A stretch of 64,000 nucleotides of DNA from Pycnopodia helianthoides (Eukaryota > Echinodermata > Asteroidea > Forcipulatida > Asteriidae). Shown here piece by piece: positions 29,232 to 40,900 of this stretch. Under the pieces are notes generated by a model, which ran no database searches, was not told where the DNA came from, and worked only from the letters and a program-made list of their open reading frames with translations. A program made the translations under genes and the position numbers. The stretch covers positions 16,475,416 to 16,539,415 of the forward strand of contig CM063249.1 of NCBI GenBank assembly GCA_032158295.1, in the 5' to 3' direction. Every line of letters begins with the position of its first letter. Positions within the stretch are counted from its first letter, which is position 1.

Positions 29232-30692
29232 GATGAAGCTGGCCTCTTTAGCTCTGGAGACGGTTCAGGAGGTAGCCCCAGCTCTAGAGAGCACACTCAC
29301 AACAGCCTCCCTCCCGAAGACTGATGATAATATAGCGCGGTGCCTCGTCCACGTGGCCGGCCTAATCCAACCAGTCGTACCGCGGTAGTCTGGCTTCCAT
29401 ATCCCCCCACCAATTTCCCGCCGCCGAGAAGCAGGAAAAATCATCAAGAAGTGATTATTTCTCGCGTACAGTGGACTTATACAACATTGAACCAAACATG
29501 ACGAGTGGAAGAGGTCCCCCCTCTCTCTTTTCTACATCTCTCTCTATCTCTTTCTCTCTGGATTCCAAGTCTTCCCTTTCGAGTTCGTATAACGCGAGTA
29601 TATTGCATTGACAGACGAGATGAGCCACTGGCTTCTTTGATAATTTTTTGCCGCGTTTTTGGCGAGTATTTATTACAGCTTAGTTCAAAATGGCTAAAGA
29701 GAGTCGAGATTCGTTGTTGTTCTTTTTTTTCTTCTTCTTCTTAGGCTTCATTATGCCTTCTGAATCAAACCCAGAAATTGAGACCAGACTTGTCAGAGCG
29801 AAACGATGATTGGCAGTTTTTTGGGGGACGAAAACATTCCGAATCTTAAAACACAAACAAAGAGAGACTAAAGTAATAACAACATTATAATCAATAAAAT
29901 AAAAAACAACAAAAGAACAAACTTAATAAGTGTGATTTTTTAAAAACAAAATATTTTGATTAAGCCAAGGCCTAAACAACAAACAAACAAACAAAACAAT
30001 TAACTTTCATTTAGAATAACGGTGTGTCAACAGTTAATAAAAATCCATGCAGGTTTGAATAATCACTGAAATGTTTGGACTTTTTGCAAAAAAACAATAA
30101 TGACAGACAGCAGCCTTCTGTCATTTTGACAAAGTCTTTTTATATTTTGCAATGAAAAAAAAAATAAAAAAAATAAATACAAAATGATTGACAGTTGACA
30201 ATATCAAACTAACGAGCCCCTGAGCGTTTTTTTTCGGACAGAATTACCGCCATCTCGTTTACCCCCCTTTGTTATGTGTGTAAACGGTATCGAGGCTGAA
30301 AGTGAAAAAACAGTCAGACCCCCTTTTAGGGTACAACGAGACTCTGTATTCGCTACTGCTGTTGCAACACACGGGGAACACGCCGCAAAAGCTGTGGTTT
30401 TGATATCGGGGAGCTTTCCAAAACCCCAGGCTCGCATCTTGTTCCGACATTGGATTCCGGATCAGCTGTTTTGAAAACTGTGCGCTCCCTATATCCCACG
30501 GGTGGTTTTACAGTGACGGATGAACGCCAGAACCGGAACCGATTCCGGATCCAGAAAACTAAAGCTCTCTGATTACCGTCGACATCTTAAGTGTACATCT
30601 TTTCAGTTGAGTTTTTTTTTTTTTACGAGCCGGTGGCTGGCAAAACAAACAGGGTCCAATTTCATAGAGCTGCTTAAACAAAAAATAAGCTA

Positions 30693-31047
30693 TTAAAGAC
30701 ACTGGACACTATTGGTAATTGTCGAAGACCAGTCTTCTCACTTGGTGTATCTCAACTATATGGATAAAATAACGAACTGTAAAAACTTGAGCTCAATTGG
30801 TCGTCGAAGTTGCGAGATAACTATGAAAGAAAAAACACCCTTGTCACACGAAGTTGTGTGCTTTCAGATGGTTGATTTCGAGACCTCAAAATCTAATTCT
30901 GAGGTCTCGAAATCAAATTCGTGGAAAATTACTTCTTTCTCGAAAACTATGTCACTTCAGAGGGAGCCAGTTTCTCACAATGTTCAAGTAAAGGTTTTGT
31001 GCTAACAATTATTTTGAGTAACTACCAATAGTGTCCACTGCCTTTAA
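30693..31047. mobile_element. TTAA-bounded miniature element M3 (first of a tandem pair)
   Basis: Left TTAAAGACACTGGACACTAT and right ACCAATAGTGTCCACTGCCT then TTAA are inverted. The interior contains a second dyad, GATTTCGAGACCTCA with TGAGGTCTCGAAATC (30875-30920). The right TTAA (31044-31047) is also the left TTAA of M4. Confidence 0.9.
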
Positions 31048-31384
31048 AGGTATTGTACACTTTTGGTAACAGCTCAAAATCAGTGTCCACATTTTGTGTG
31101 ATTAAACATATGCATGAACAAACAAACCTGTGAAAGTTTGAGCTCAATTGGTCATCGAGGTCACGAGAAAATAGTGAAAAGAGAACTTATGAGTTTTCTG
31201 TTTTTTCAAATTATCGCGCGCGATAATTACTATTGTTTTACTCGTTCTCAGAAACGATAGCATTTTAGGCAGAAATATTTTAAGAAACACTTTCTACCAT
31301 TACTTACTTTAAATCATGTAAGTTATGTGTGAATCTGTGAGCATTGTGTTTTTCGATCTTACCAATAGTGTACAGGGCCTTTAA
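31044..31384. mobile_element. TTAA-bounded miniature element M4 (second of a tandem pair)
   Basis: Left TTAAAGGTATTGTACACTTT and right AATAGTGTACAGGGCCTTTAA are an imperfect inverted pair. The interior AACAAACCTGTGAAAGTTTG and GAGCTCAATTGGTCATCGAG is the shared core. It starts on the last TTAA of M3. Confidence 0.88.
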
Positions 31385-31550
31385 GCACAACACAAATTAT
31401 GCTTACCAGAATAAGGTGACCAGCCAAAATACCATGCCTGAATGCACCGCAATTGTGACCGGTATCCTGCTCAATTTTCTGTTAAGCAGGAAGTTGTTAA
31501 GCAATACTTTCTGCTTATAAAATATAAGCAGCTCTATGAAATTGGGCCCC

Positions 31551-33119
31551 GAGTATGGACAACCGTAAACATCACAAAAGCCCAAAAATGACGTATACGC
31601 ACCGTCCATGGGAAACTGGGTCATTGGTTGACCTGGGACATTATTGTACAGTGTGGTATTATTATTTTGTTAGTTTGATCCACTGGTTTCATTTGAAGTA
31701 AAACGACATGGAGAAGAGGGGGGGGGGGGCGGGGGCGGGGCGCTCTAATACGTGAAGCACAAGAAAACTTCAGTTCAAAGAGCACTATGTAGCTCTTAGA
31801 TTGAGCATTCTTCAAAACAAAATCACGAAGGAGCCACCTCTCTTAGAACGTCTCGGGGAAGAAAGAGAGAACAGAACAAAAAAAAAAAAAATCCTGAGCA
31901 CAGATGAAAATTAAAAAACGAGGCAATATCTCGGAGGGCTTAGCATTTCTGTCAGATAAAGCTCAGGGGCCGGTTGGAAATTGCATTTCGGAAAAGTAAT
32001 TGTCTGGGGGGTGGCTTTGGAAGTCGCCATAATAATTTCGGGAGGGGAGGGCCATTTTCTGACGAGTCCCTGGTTTGGTGGGAGATTACGAGACCAATCC
32101 AACTAAAGCCCATCACAGCGGCTCGGTGTTTTTTTGTTCTTCAAACGGGGCACGGTTACTACGAACACATCACGATGTGTATCGAGTCAGGAAGGGGGGG
32201 GGGTGGGCTGATAGAACACACCCCACTCACACACACACACACACACACGGAGCCAATCTGTTTGGGTTGAAGACGGTGACGGTGGCGGGCTTGTTTTTGT
32301 TTGCAGGAAAACCTCCAGGGGCTTTGGAAGCGCACACAATAAAACAATACTACGTTGTTGACAGATACTTTTGTCCCATTTGTGGAAATAACAGCGATTC
32401 TAACACCATATGGAAAGATTTTTGCACGTGACCGATTACAGCCAAACAGCCTAGAGTGCTGATGAATTCTCACGAATATTTTCTTCTATTTTCATGTTCG
32501 TTATCTCTGTATTTCTTTTTGCTTGCTAAGTCGAAAAATTAAGGTTTATATTTTTACACAGGATTTATTGTTGTAAACAATACTTGTCATTTCTTTTCTT
32601 TGTGTTGCAGGCATACACAAATTAGTTTTATGCTATTCATAAATTAAATCGGTCGATATACATTGAACCACGTTCTTTTTTGTACCGTTCTATCCCAAGA
32701 GGCATTGTTTAATATTTTACTGGTTCACAATCAACATTTCAATTTTCAAAGAGCTAATCACAAAATATTAAACCGTGGGACTTGAGGTGCAAAAGGGCTC
32801 CTTTTTTTTTTAAATAAAGGCAAATACGGGTTGCAACACCACGGCCTTGTGTCTTAGGTTGTGCTTGCACATTCAGATAGGAAAGACAATTAAGGAGAAG
32901 GTCAAGAAGGGAAGAGTAAAACATAATGGATATGTATAGAAAACATTTCTCAGAAGCCCCCCCCCCCCCTCCCCAGAACGATCACCATTTAATGGTGGGG
33001 ATGTTTGGAGACTAAAACCAAATAAACAACACGAAGAAGAACAGAGAAAGAAATCCAATTTGAGATGAGACCATGGATTGAATTGAAGGAAAATGCAGAG
33101 GCTGAGAGGTTTTCATTAC
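31551..33119. other. Intergenic sequence, no gene recognised
   Basis: G/C homopolymer blocks (31719-31738, 32191-32202, 32950-32963) and a CA microsatellite (32227-32248) in AT-rich spacer. No coding or RNA gene recognised. Confidence 0.5.
32227..32248. repeat. CA microsatellite
   Basis: CACACACA run of about 11 units. Confidence 0.9.
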
Positions 33120-33124
33120 CAGGG

Positions 33125-33770
33125 CACACGAGGTGAGGTGAGGTAGGAGGAGATGAGGTGAGGTGGAGCGAAATGGAGCGAGGTGGTGTAAGATAAGGTG
33201 AGACGAGGAGCTAGCTGAGGTGAGGTGAGATAAGGTGTGGTGAGGTGAGGTGAGGTGATATGAGGTGAAGGTAAGGTAGGTGAGGTAAGGTAGGTGAGGT
33301 AAGGAGAGGTAAGGTTAGGTAAGGTAAGGTAAGGTGAGGTAATTACTTAAGGAGGGGATAGGTAAGGTGAGGAGAGGTGAGGTAAGGTGAGGTTATCATG
33401 AGGTGAGATGAGGTGAGATAAGGTGGGATAAGGTAAGGAGAGGAGAGGTTAGGCAAAGTAGGTGAGGTAAGGTGAGGAGAGGAAAGGTGAGGTGGGATAA
33501 GGTAAGGAGAGGAGAGATAAGGTAAGGTAGGTGAGGTAAGGTCAGGAGAGTCGAGGAGAGGTGAGGTAAGGTGAGGCTAGGTGAGGTGAGTTGAAGTAAG
33601 CAGTGAGGTGAGGTGAAGTGAGGTGAGGTGAGGTGAGATGTGGTAAGGTAAGGTAAGGTGAGGTGAAGTGAGGTGTGGTGAGGTATGACGATGTATGGTG
33701 AGGCACGGGTACTTAAAGATGAGGTGCGATGATGATCTCCTTATATGGGGTGAGGTGAAATGAGGCAAAC
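33125..33770. repeat. GAGGT/GAGGTAAGGT pentamer array
   Basis: About 640 bp of degenerate GGTGA/GGTAA pentamers with strong purine strand bias, interrupted by short single-copy bits (33340-33355, 33700-33745). The minus-strand frame through it is a Thr/Ser/Pro/His-type low-complexity by-product. Confidence 0.95.
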
Positions 33771-33888
33771 TCTGTCAGCAGATTCTCAAGTAATGACAGC
33801 GTAGGATTCCTCAGAATCTCTCAAGCCATTCCTAGCCTAATATGATTCATCGTTCCTTCATATCTGTCTCCCCCTCATGCGTTTGAAC

Positions 33889-34012
33889 AATTTTATAGAG
33901 CTGCTTAAGCAGACATCTATAGTGCTTATCCTTTGTATGCATTTTGCTAAGCAAAACTATGCAGGAAACCATGACATGGTATTTGACTGGTAACCTTTCG
34001 TTTGATAAATGC
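33889..34012. repeat. Hairpin-family miniature element fragment
   Basis: ACAATTTTATAGAGCTGCTT and AAGCAGAC at the left, then CTAAGCAAAACTATGCAGG and TGACTGGTAACC, match H1/H3. The right end is not found. Confidence 0.5.
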
Positions 34013-34609
34013 AATTGCAAAAGATGGTTTACATTGCACGTGCCCTTTGTTTGTTTGCATTCGATGTTAAAACCGAATGGCATATGATAGATACAAATGT
34101 TTCCTCTTCCCTTTGCCTCGTTTTTGATATTATTAGGATAAATGGAAGAAAAAGCAAGATGGCTCCCAACCTTGTAAAGATTTGATTAAAGACCGCAACC
34201 AATATTGCAGGATTCCATATGAAGAGTCCCCCCTTTGTAAGGTTCAATCCGGCACTTGTATACCCGACAAGCTAACAGGATTGTTCTATTCTCATTTCCG
34301 GACACAAAATTACTTTTAGGAAGCCGGCCGAGCCTTTGAAATCTTCAGGGCATAAATAGGCCCGTTTTTAAGCCCATTGACAAGCGTCCGTTGTTAAACA
34401 TCAGGCATTCATTTTTTACCGGCTGGTTGAGCGTTGTGACTGCTCAGTCAATTCACAATGCTGCTTAATAGGACGTTTTAGAAAAAGCAATACAGCCATG
34501 CATCACGGCACAAGTTGGTAATGTATTCCACCCCCCTCCTCTCTCTTCATTCCGTTTCGGACAGAATGGAATAAGGCACCCGCACAAAAAAATGAAAAGA
34601 GCAGTCGAA

Positions 34610-35135
34610 ACACCAGAAGGTCATAAAAGTTTCAAAGGGGTTTGGATATAATGAGCGCGCGCGGGGAGAGTCGCGCAGCTCGCTGTATAACAACGCTCGG
34701 CGGCAGTAAGATGCAAGGTCCCAAACTCCCCGAGCACTCTGGTGTGCAAGTGCGGGGCTGAGGGGCCGCCTGTAAGTGGTTCTCGCGCCCGCGGACGGCA
34801 GGGCCGAGAAGAAGCCGCGGTCTCCAAGGGCACCCATCTCGCTTGTCTCTTCAACTCAGGGCATTGAGGCAAACGTTGATGAAAAACGAATGATTAGATT
34901 AAAGGCAGAGGAATATCCGATAAATGGAGGAGTCTTTGGGGAGAAAAGAGAGCCGGAGACAAATGAAAGTGGATGATATTAGAAGACATGAAGTTGGGGA
35001 AACAATGCCGAGCGCGGAGGTTACCTGCAACCCCCGGTGACTTGCCTTCAATGGTGTGGCATCTCGTACAGATTAAATCCCCCGGTCCCGCAGGAGCGCT
35101 CCATTGATACGGGCTCTCCTCTGCTACAAGAGGGT
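34610..35135. promoter_or_regulatory. GC-rich island, candidate regulatory region
   Basis: About 500 bp of repeat-free, GC-richer sequence (GCGCGCGCGGGGAGAGTCG, GCGCCCGCGGACGGCAGGG) with GAATGATTAGATTAAAGG, CCGATAAATGG and CAGATTAAATCC cores. Overlapping frames on both strands exist but none resembles a known protein. An unspliced noncoding transcript or promoter is also possible. Confidence 0.25.
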
Positions 35136-38100
35136 CGTTCTGTTTGCTCATATTCCCCCTGACTTTAAGGACAGCGTGGCATCATCCGACAATCCCATCA
35201 CTTGCAGAGATGTTTTTGTTCTTGTTGATATGATTAGAGTAATTGAGTGAATTGTACTTGATCATTGAAACTCCCTGGTCTGCGGAGGCGAGTCAGAGAA
35301 CAACTTCGGGATGACAACCGTTTGGCTGTGTTGTCTGCAATGCTCTTGGGGGCTAGGGGGGGGGGGGGGCTGGTTGCCAATGGTAGTTCCCCCCGTAATA
35401 AACTCAGACGTGAATGGATTAGGACTGCCAAGAACTCTCAATTACACAACAACTGATGACGAATCAGAAGCATTCTTCTCAAGATTCGGCTAATGCCTAT
35501 ACCAGTGGACTGTAACATAACTTGACACGTCTGATAAAACTGCAGAGAACTCGCCAGAGCTTTGCTGTTGATGATGAAGAGCCGAAAGTCGAGGCATCTG
35601 GCCGTAGGCTTGGGGGAAACCTGAGAATCGCAGGCTGAGAAAAAAAATCAGACTGGTTGCACTGTGAGACAAAAATGACCGAGTAAACAAATACAAGTCA
35701 ACAAAATAAACAACTTGATACACCCAGGGAAAAGATTTAAAAACCCAAAACAAAACCAAACCCAAAAAAGCAGACCGTACGGCGGCGCCAAACGAAAATG
35801 AACTCATGAGCAAACATGTCAAGCAAACATACAACGCTTCCAAGCAAGCAAGCAAGCAAACGCCAAATCAAGCAGGAATGCGCAAAGTGACCACACGTGT
35901 ATACAAACATGGGAGCAGGATGTCACCAGAAAAGTCGACAAAGAAATTATTTCCCCTTATGTCTTATTCATGTGTAAACGCACACGTGCGAAAAGGGGAC
36001 ATAGAACATGTACAGCATGCAGAGCAAACAAGCACACGATATATATATTTTTTTTACTGGATTAGAGTTGCATTCATGTAAAAAAAAAAAACTTTAAAAA
36101 ACCTCATGTGTCGATATACAAGTAGTTTACAGTTGAATTCACGCCCATTTCCTTAAGGATTCACGTGAAAATGCATACACAACGGAAATGGCAACAAGGC
36201 AACGAAACACCCCCAACTTACATGTAGATTTTACCCAATCATTGTAGAACAATATAAAATGAAACAATACCGACCAGGGGTGTGGATTTCACACAAACGA
36301 AACAAACATGCAAAAGTGAGGTAGAGGTACTCATTTTAAGTCTCGATCATGAAGCCCCAAAACATGCACGGCGTTACATTATTATTTGCGTGCTCTTTAC
36401 ATCACCTTAAATGCAAAGACGGGGGACTCTGTCCATGCAACAAGGGCCATTGCTCTCTTGCCTGTGTGTGACGGGCAACTTTTTTGTTCAAATTCTGAAG
36501 GTGAGTGTGGATTAACGAAGAACACGAAGTCGTGAAAAACAATACCGATGGGCTCATCGTTTTCTCTCTCCTCTCTAAAGGTCACTTTCATCAGCCAAAT
36601 CTTCCGAGCGCTGTCAGTTTCCACGCTGCGCCCCCACACCCACTCTCGCGTGGCCGAGTTCTCGGCTCAAGTTCACGTTCCCCTTATTAATAATGCAGAG
36701 TGTCCTGTCCTCAGAGTCTCCCCTCTCTCTATCTCTCTCTCTCTTTCTCTCTCCCCGCGATTGCCGTGGGCCTGTGATCTAACCACTTCTTGTTATGCTA
36801 CCTCCGTTTTGGAACCAGCCAGTCTGAGGTGGAACTTCACGATCTTCGCGATGAACGTCCCCAACCTCATCTTGTGTCTTTTATCTTTGCCCAATTTCGT
36901 CGCGTCTTATCTCTGCTCCACTTCTTGATCCCTGACTGCAGGGCAGAGCAAGGTCTGGGTGATGGTGACACAGCCACCACGTGGGCAGGTGCAAATCGTT
37001 TGGCTAATCCCGCTCATGTCTGTTTTTTTTTTAAACTGATGTGCAGTTTGAAAGTCCAGGCGAAATACTTTGGCCGCGATGTTGGGAATTTTTGTTTAAG
37101 ACGGTCAAAATCTCAATTATTATTTTCTCATCGATGAAACAAGGCTTATGAGACTATTGAAAGATGTCACAGTTCAGAAAGAAATGAGTTTGCCCTTCTT
37201 AATCTTACAGTAATTGAAGGTAGATCCCAAAATAACTAAACGGTAAAAAACAAACAAACCTTGAGGATAAACTGTTGCAAGTTTAGCTTCGGCATTGATC
37301 TTTATAATAGGGTAAAGATACCTATTGACAACGGGTGTTAACAATTCCTATTCATAAAAAGGTACCAGACTAGTTTTCCATCAAGCTTAGGTTTGATTTA
37401 GGTCTACGTTGAGTTCAATGGAAATACAAAATGGCAATCATCACTTTGGTTAGAGTATGACGTTTACTGTGTCTCAATTCCGCTCTGAAAAAAACACACT
37501 ACACATAGACCATTATGCTTCACCAAAATCCACACGCCGTTATAAAACAACGTCCATGTTGGGCCCTATCCATACCAAGCAAATGAGAACCACAACGAGG
37601 CTGTCTGTCAGATACAGTCTGGTGCCTTGCTAAAAACCTCACGCCGAAGTCTGACCGTGGCCTCAGGGACCACACTGGGGCTACCGTGGTGTCGGATTAC
37701 CCCCCCTGCTGCGGAAACAGTCTGTTTCAGCACTGGGAAAACAAGTTATGAAGTCTGGAATCTCATCCGGGAAGGTTGGGACAAAAATATGAACACAGAA
37801 ATATGTTTTACAGAAGACACTGATTGCCCCCTCGAAATACATACAAAGGATGTTTTCATTTTTAGAAACCTTGGACTTTGACTGAAGGAAAATATTAGTA
37901 AAAAACTAGTGGGTAAGTCAGAAACGCGGAATAAAAAACCTTTCTCCAAAGTGAGAAAACAACATGTGACTGGTGTGTATGTCACTTCGTTCACCTCTAA
38001 ACTCGCCTTATCACTATCAGCAACGCTTCACATAAAGAACATTGTTCACCATACGTCCCATGGTATGACCAGCAACTATCAAACTCAATTTAAATATCAA

Positions 38101-38536
38101 TAGAATTTAGATAGAGCCCAATATAATTATATGCTTTTTAATTTGTGTAATTTTCCTTTCGAATGCGATTTGATTTTGTATGCGTGAGCCGTTCCAAAGA
38201 AACCCTAATATCAAAAGGATCTTGTGATTTCAATGACCGAGAGCGGCAAGAAAAAAAAAAGAAAAGAAAAAAAAGGATACCCTCCCCTCACGGATTAAAT
38301 TTATTGCATTGGCCGGCAGAGAAACGGAATCCAATTAACTTTTTTCACTTTCTTTGTAGCTACTTACTAATAATATGATTTCTGTTTTTTTTTTTTTTAT
38401 AATCTGAAGGACAAACGGCCTGAAGAAGACAGACGAAGAACATCTCGCCAAGGTCGTGCGAGCAAACCGGGAGGGTGCCATGACAACGGATATTATTCAT
38501 TTACATACGTTTAATTTACATCTGAACAATCAATCT

Positions 38537-38568
38537 CGATATTATTATTATTATTATTATTATTATTT
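38537..38568. repeat. ATT microsatellite
   Basis: TATTATTATTATTATT run followed by T and G homopolymers. Confidence 0.95.
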
Positions 38569-38820
38569 TTTTTTTGGGGGGTGGTCATAGAGCCCGGATT
38601 GTTCATCTCGCTGTTGTGTTTGGACAGCACATCGATGGCGAGTGGCGTTGGACGTTTGATAAGCATTTCTTATCCAAATTCCTCCGAGTCAATCGAGTAC
38701 ACAAGAAGGTATGTAATTTGTGTTGAGTAGTTCAAATTCCTCCACTCAGACTACCGCATGATGAATGCACTGACAAAGTAGAAAAAAAAATCCCTCAAAC
38801 GATGGTACATTGTCAGGGCA

Positions 38821-38846
38821 CGCAAGTATCAGTAGGCCTAACTCAC
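38821..38846. repeat. 26-bp direct repeat, copy 1
   Basis: CGCAAGTATCAGTAGGCCTA plus ACTCAC, repeated exactly at 39492-39517 in the same orientation. Confidence 0.85.
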
Positions 38847-39092
38847 TAATTCGTGATAATTTATTTGAAATGGGCACTGAATGTCTCTGAGAACACATGT
38901 ATTATTTGGAGTGCCTGTACACATTATTCTTTGCTTAATTCTCTCGCGTCAATCAGTATTTTGTTGATGTCCGCGTTTTTTTAAAGAGAGACTGACGTCC
39001 GTTTTTTTTTTACCGCTGAGCGTATGCAAAACATTACAGTTTCAGATTGCAAAGTATCTTGCGAGAAATTACCCCAAACTATTTGTTGTCCT

Positions 39093-39477
39093 TTAAAGGA
39101 ACATTACAGAATTGGTTTTTGCTAACAAAACAGTTGCTGGCAGTGTAAACACTTTATGTAATCCACCATATACATAAACTGACAAACCTGTAGAAGTTTG
39201 AGATCAATCAGCCATCTGGGTCACGAGAAAACAGTGAAAAACCGATTACACATTTTGCATGAAATCGTATAGATTCAACAAATGAATAAAACGCTCACTG
39301 AGCGATAAACTCCAATCGGCAAGTTAGTTTATTCATTTCTCATCAAATATGGCATTTCAGACAGAAATATTTCAAGGGATGTTTTCTACTATCATCATCA
39401 TTAGACCGTGTAAGTTTTATGTAAATCTGTGATCAAAAAGTATATTTGTTCTTACCAATTCGGTAATGTTCCTTTAA
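39093..39477. mobile_element. TTAA-bounded miniature element M5
   Basis: Starts TTAAAGGAACATTACAGAAT and ends AATTCGGTAATGTTCCTTTAA. About 385 bp and nearly identical to M2, from which it differs by a few substitutions and a short deletion near the right end (TATATTTGTTCTTACC). Confidence 0.92.
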
Positions 39478-39491
39478 GGCGAGTTACCCCT

Positions 39492-39517
39492 CGCAAGTAT
39501 CAGTAGGCCTAACTCAC
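39492..39517. repeat. 26-bp direct repeat, copy 2
   Basis: Exact copy of 38821-38846, lying 14 bp past element M5. Confidence 0.85.
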
Positions 39518-40529
39518 AATTACCCATCGGGAAAAAAACCCTCACACAAACCGAAAAGCCCGGCAAGCCACCTTTAAATTGAAAAAAAAGAAGAGAGAAA
39601 CATCTCGGGGAAATTGGAAAAAAAAGAGAGAGTCGGGTCTCGGGTCTGTGTCGGTGTTGAGTGGTGAATGATCCATCCGAAAGGGCCAGGTACATCGAGC
39701 GGTGGACTCGGCGCATCACTCTGGCCGACGAGTGACGGCAGGTGATTTTGGTGTGACTAGGCTTGCGGCGAATAATATTGTGCTGTATCAAACTGTACAA
39801 TAGGCCTATTCTGTCTTGTTAAAACATACCGATTGTTTTTTTCTTCTTCCCGAAGGACATGAGTGTGGTTTTTTTAACAGATGATTAAAAAAAAAGTATG
39901 TCCACGGAGTAAGGTGACGTTTGTGTTTTTTTTTAGAAACACATTTTTTTATAAAATGAGATTTCAGCCTGGCAACGATTTTTGATACATTCTGTGCATG
40001 ATCAAGAAAATATTATGAAATCATACTTTGAGAGATATTGGAGCAGGACAGACTGGAGGTGAGTCTGGGAACGATTGGGTTCAAACGATGAATATTAATT
40101 ACCAGGGACAGTATATGAATTAGAGGGGGGGGGGGAGTGGGTCAGTGTGAAGGCCGCGACGTTGAAGAGACCGGAATAGGTATGGCTGAACAAGAAACGA
40201 ACACCTGAAAGACATGCGTTCAAAATGTTCTGAAATGCTGACCTCTGAGCGGGTCAGTCATTGCGCGACGCCGTGATTCTGACGCTCAGCCAGGTATAGG
40301 AGTCCACGCGGCTCCTGATGTAACACGATACTGACAGTCGGCCTCTCTCTCTCTCGCTCTCTCTCTCCGTCTCTACCTTTCCACCGCGCCCAAGGTGCCC
40401 CGGGGCTAGGGGAGGGGGAATACCGCCTAATTGTAACACATGTAGGGATTCATGGATGATTAGACGAGAGTGGGTAAATTATCTGGCCGGGGCATAAATG
40501 GGGAGGGGGGGGGAAATTGTCCTCATTTT

Positions 40530-40900
40530 TTTTAAGGAGATCGATTTGACCGGACTAGCGAGGATTTGGTGTCAGTGCATGACGGCAGGGTGGCGAAGCA
40601 TCATCCGTGGTCAAATCTCCACACCGGCTGAAAGGGATTGCGCTATTCTCGTTGTATACCCTTTTGATCGTCACACGGCATGACATGACGCGTTGACGCT
40701 CTATGACGCACTTTCAGCATTCTGTGCGTCTAAATGATGAGTTTACAGTTTAGGGTACCGGACCACAGAGCGGCCATCTCGCTAATGTATTACCTTCGAA
40801 TCAAAATGAGGCCGAAAGGGGATACCAACTAGTCTGGCCTTTCATTCGATTAAGTACCGTAGCGGTCCACACGGGAGTGGTGCCGAAGTAGGGCACATAG
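40530..40900. promoter_or_regulatory. Candidate cis-regulatory module
   Basis: Repeat-free block with GCGTCTAAATGATGAG, CGCTAATGTATTACC and TTCATTCGATTAAGTACC, of balanced composition between homopolymer-rich stretches. Confidence 0.18.

Larger units (their letters stand above)
28249..30651. other. Intergenic sequence, no gene recognised
   Basis: CT microsatellite (29182-29231), poly-A/T tracts and a possible regulatory island (28905-29060). Open frames are low-complexity or unsupported. Confidence 0.5.
30652..31550. mobile_element. Hairpin-type miniature element H1, split by two TTAA elements
   Basis: Left end GGGTCCAATTTCATAGAGCT and right end AGCTCTATGAAATTGGGCCC are an inverted pair. 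Removing 30693-31384 (less one TTAA) leaves about 210 bp. This resembles the intact related copy H3 at 60535-60728, including GCTTACCAGAATAAGGTGACC and the CTTAAGCA-type motifs. The insertion point is a TTAA. Confidence 0.8.
33771..39092. other. Intergenic sequence, no gene recognised
   Basis: A hairpin-family fragment (33889-34010), a GC-rich island (34610-35130), G/C runs, CT microsatellite near 36720-36755 and an ATT microsatellite (38537-38568). No gene seen. Confidence 0.5.

Noticed and set aside
34547..34872. Overlapping minus-strand frames of 83-96 residues
   Set aside because: GC-rich chance frames on the same strand in two phases; neither shows a motif.
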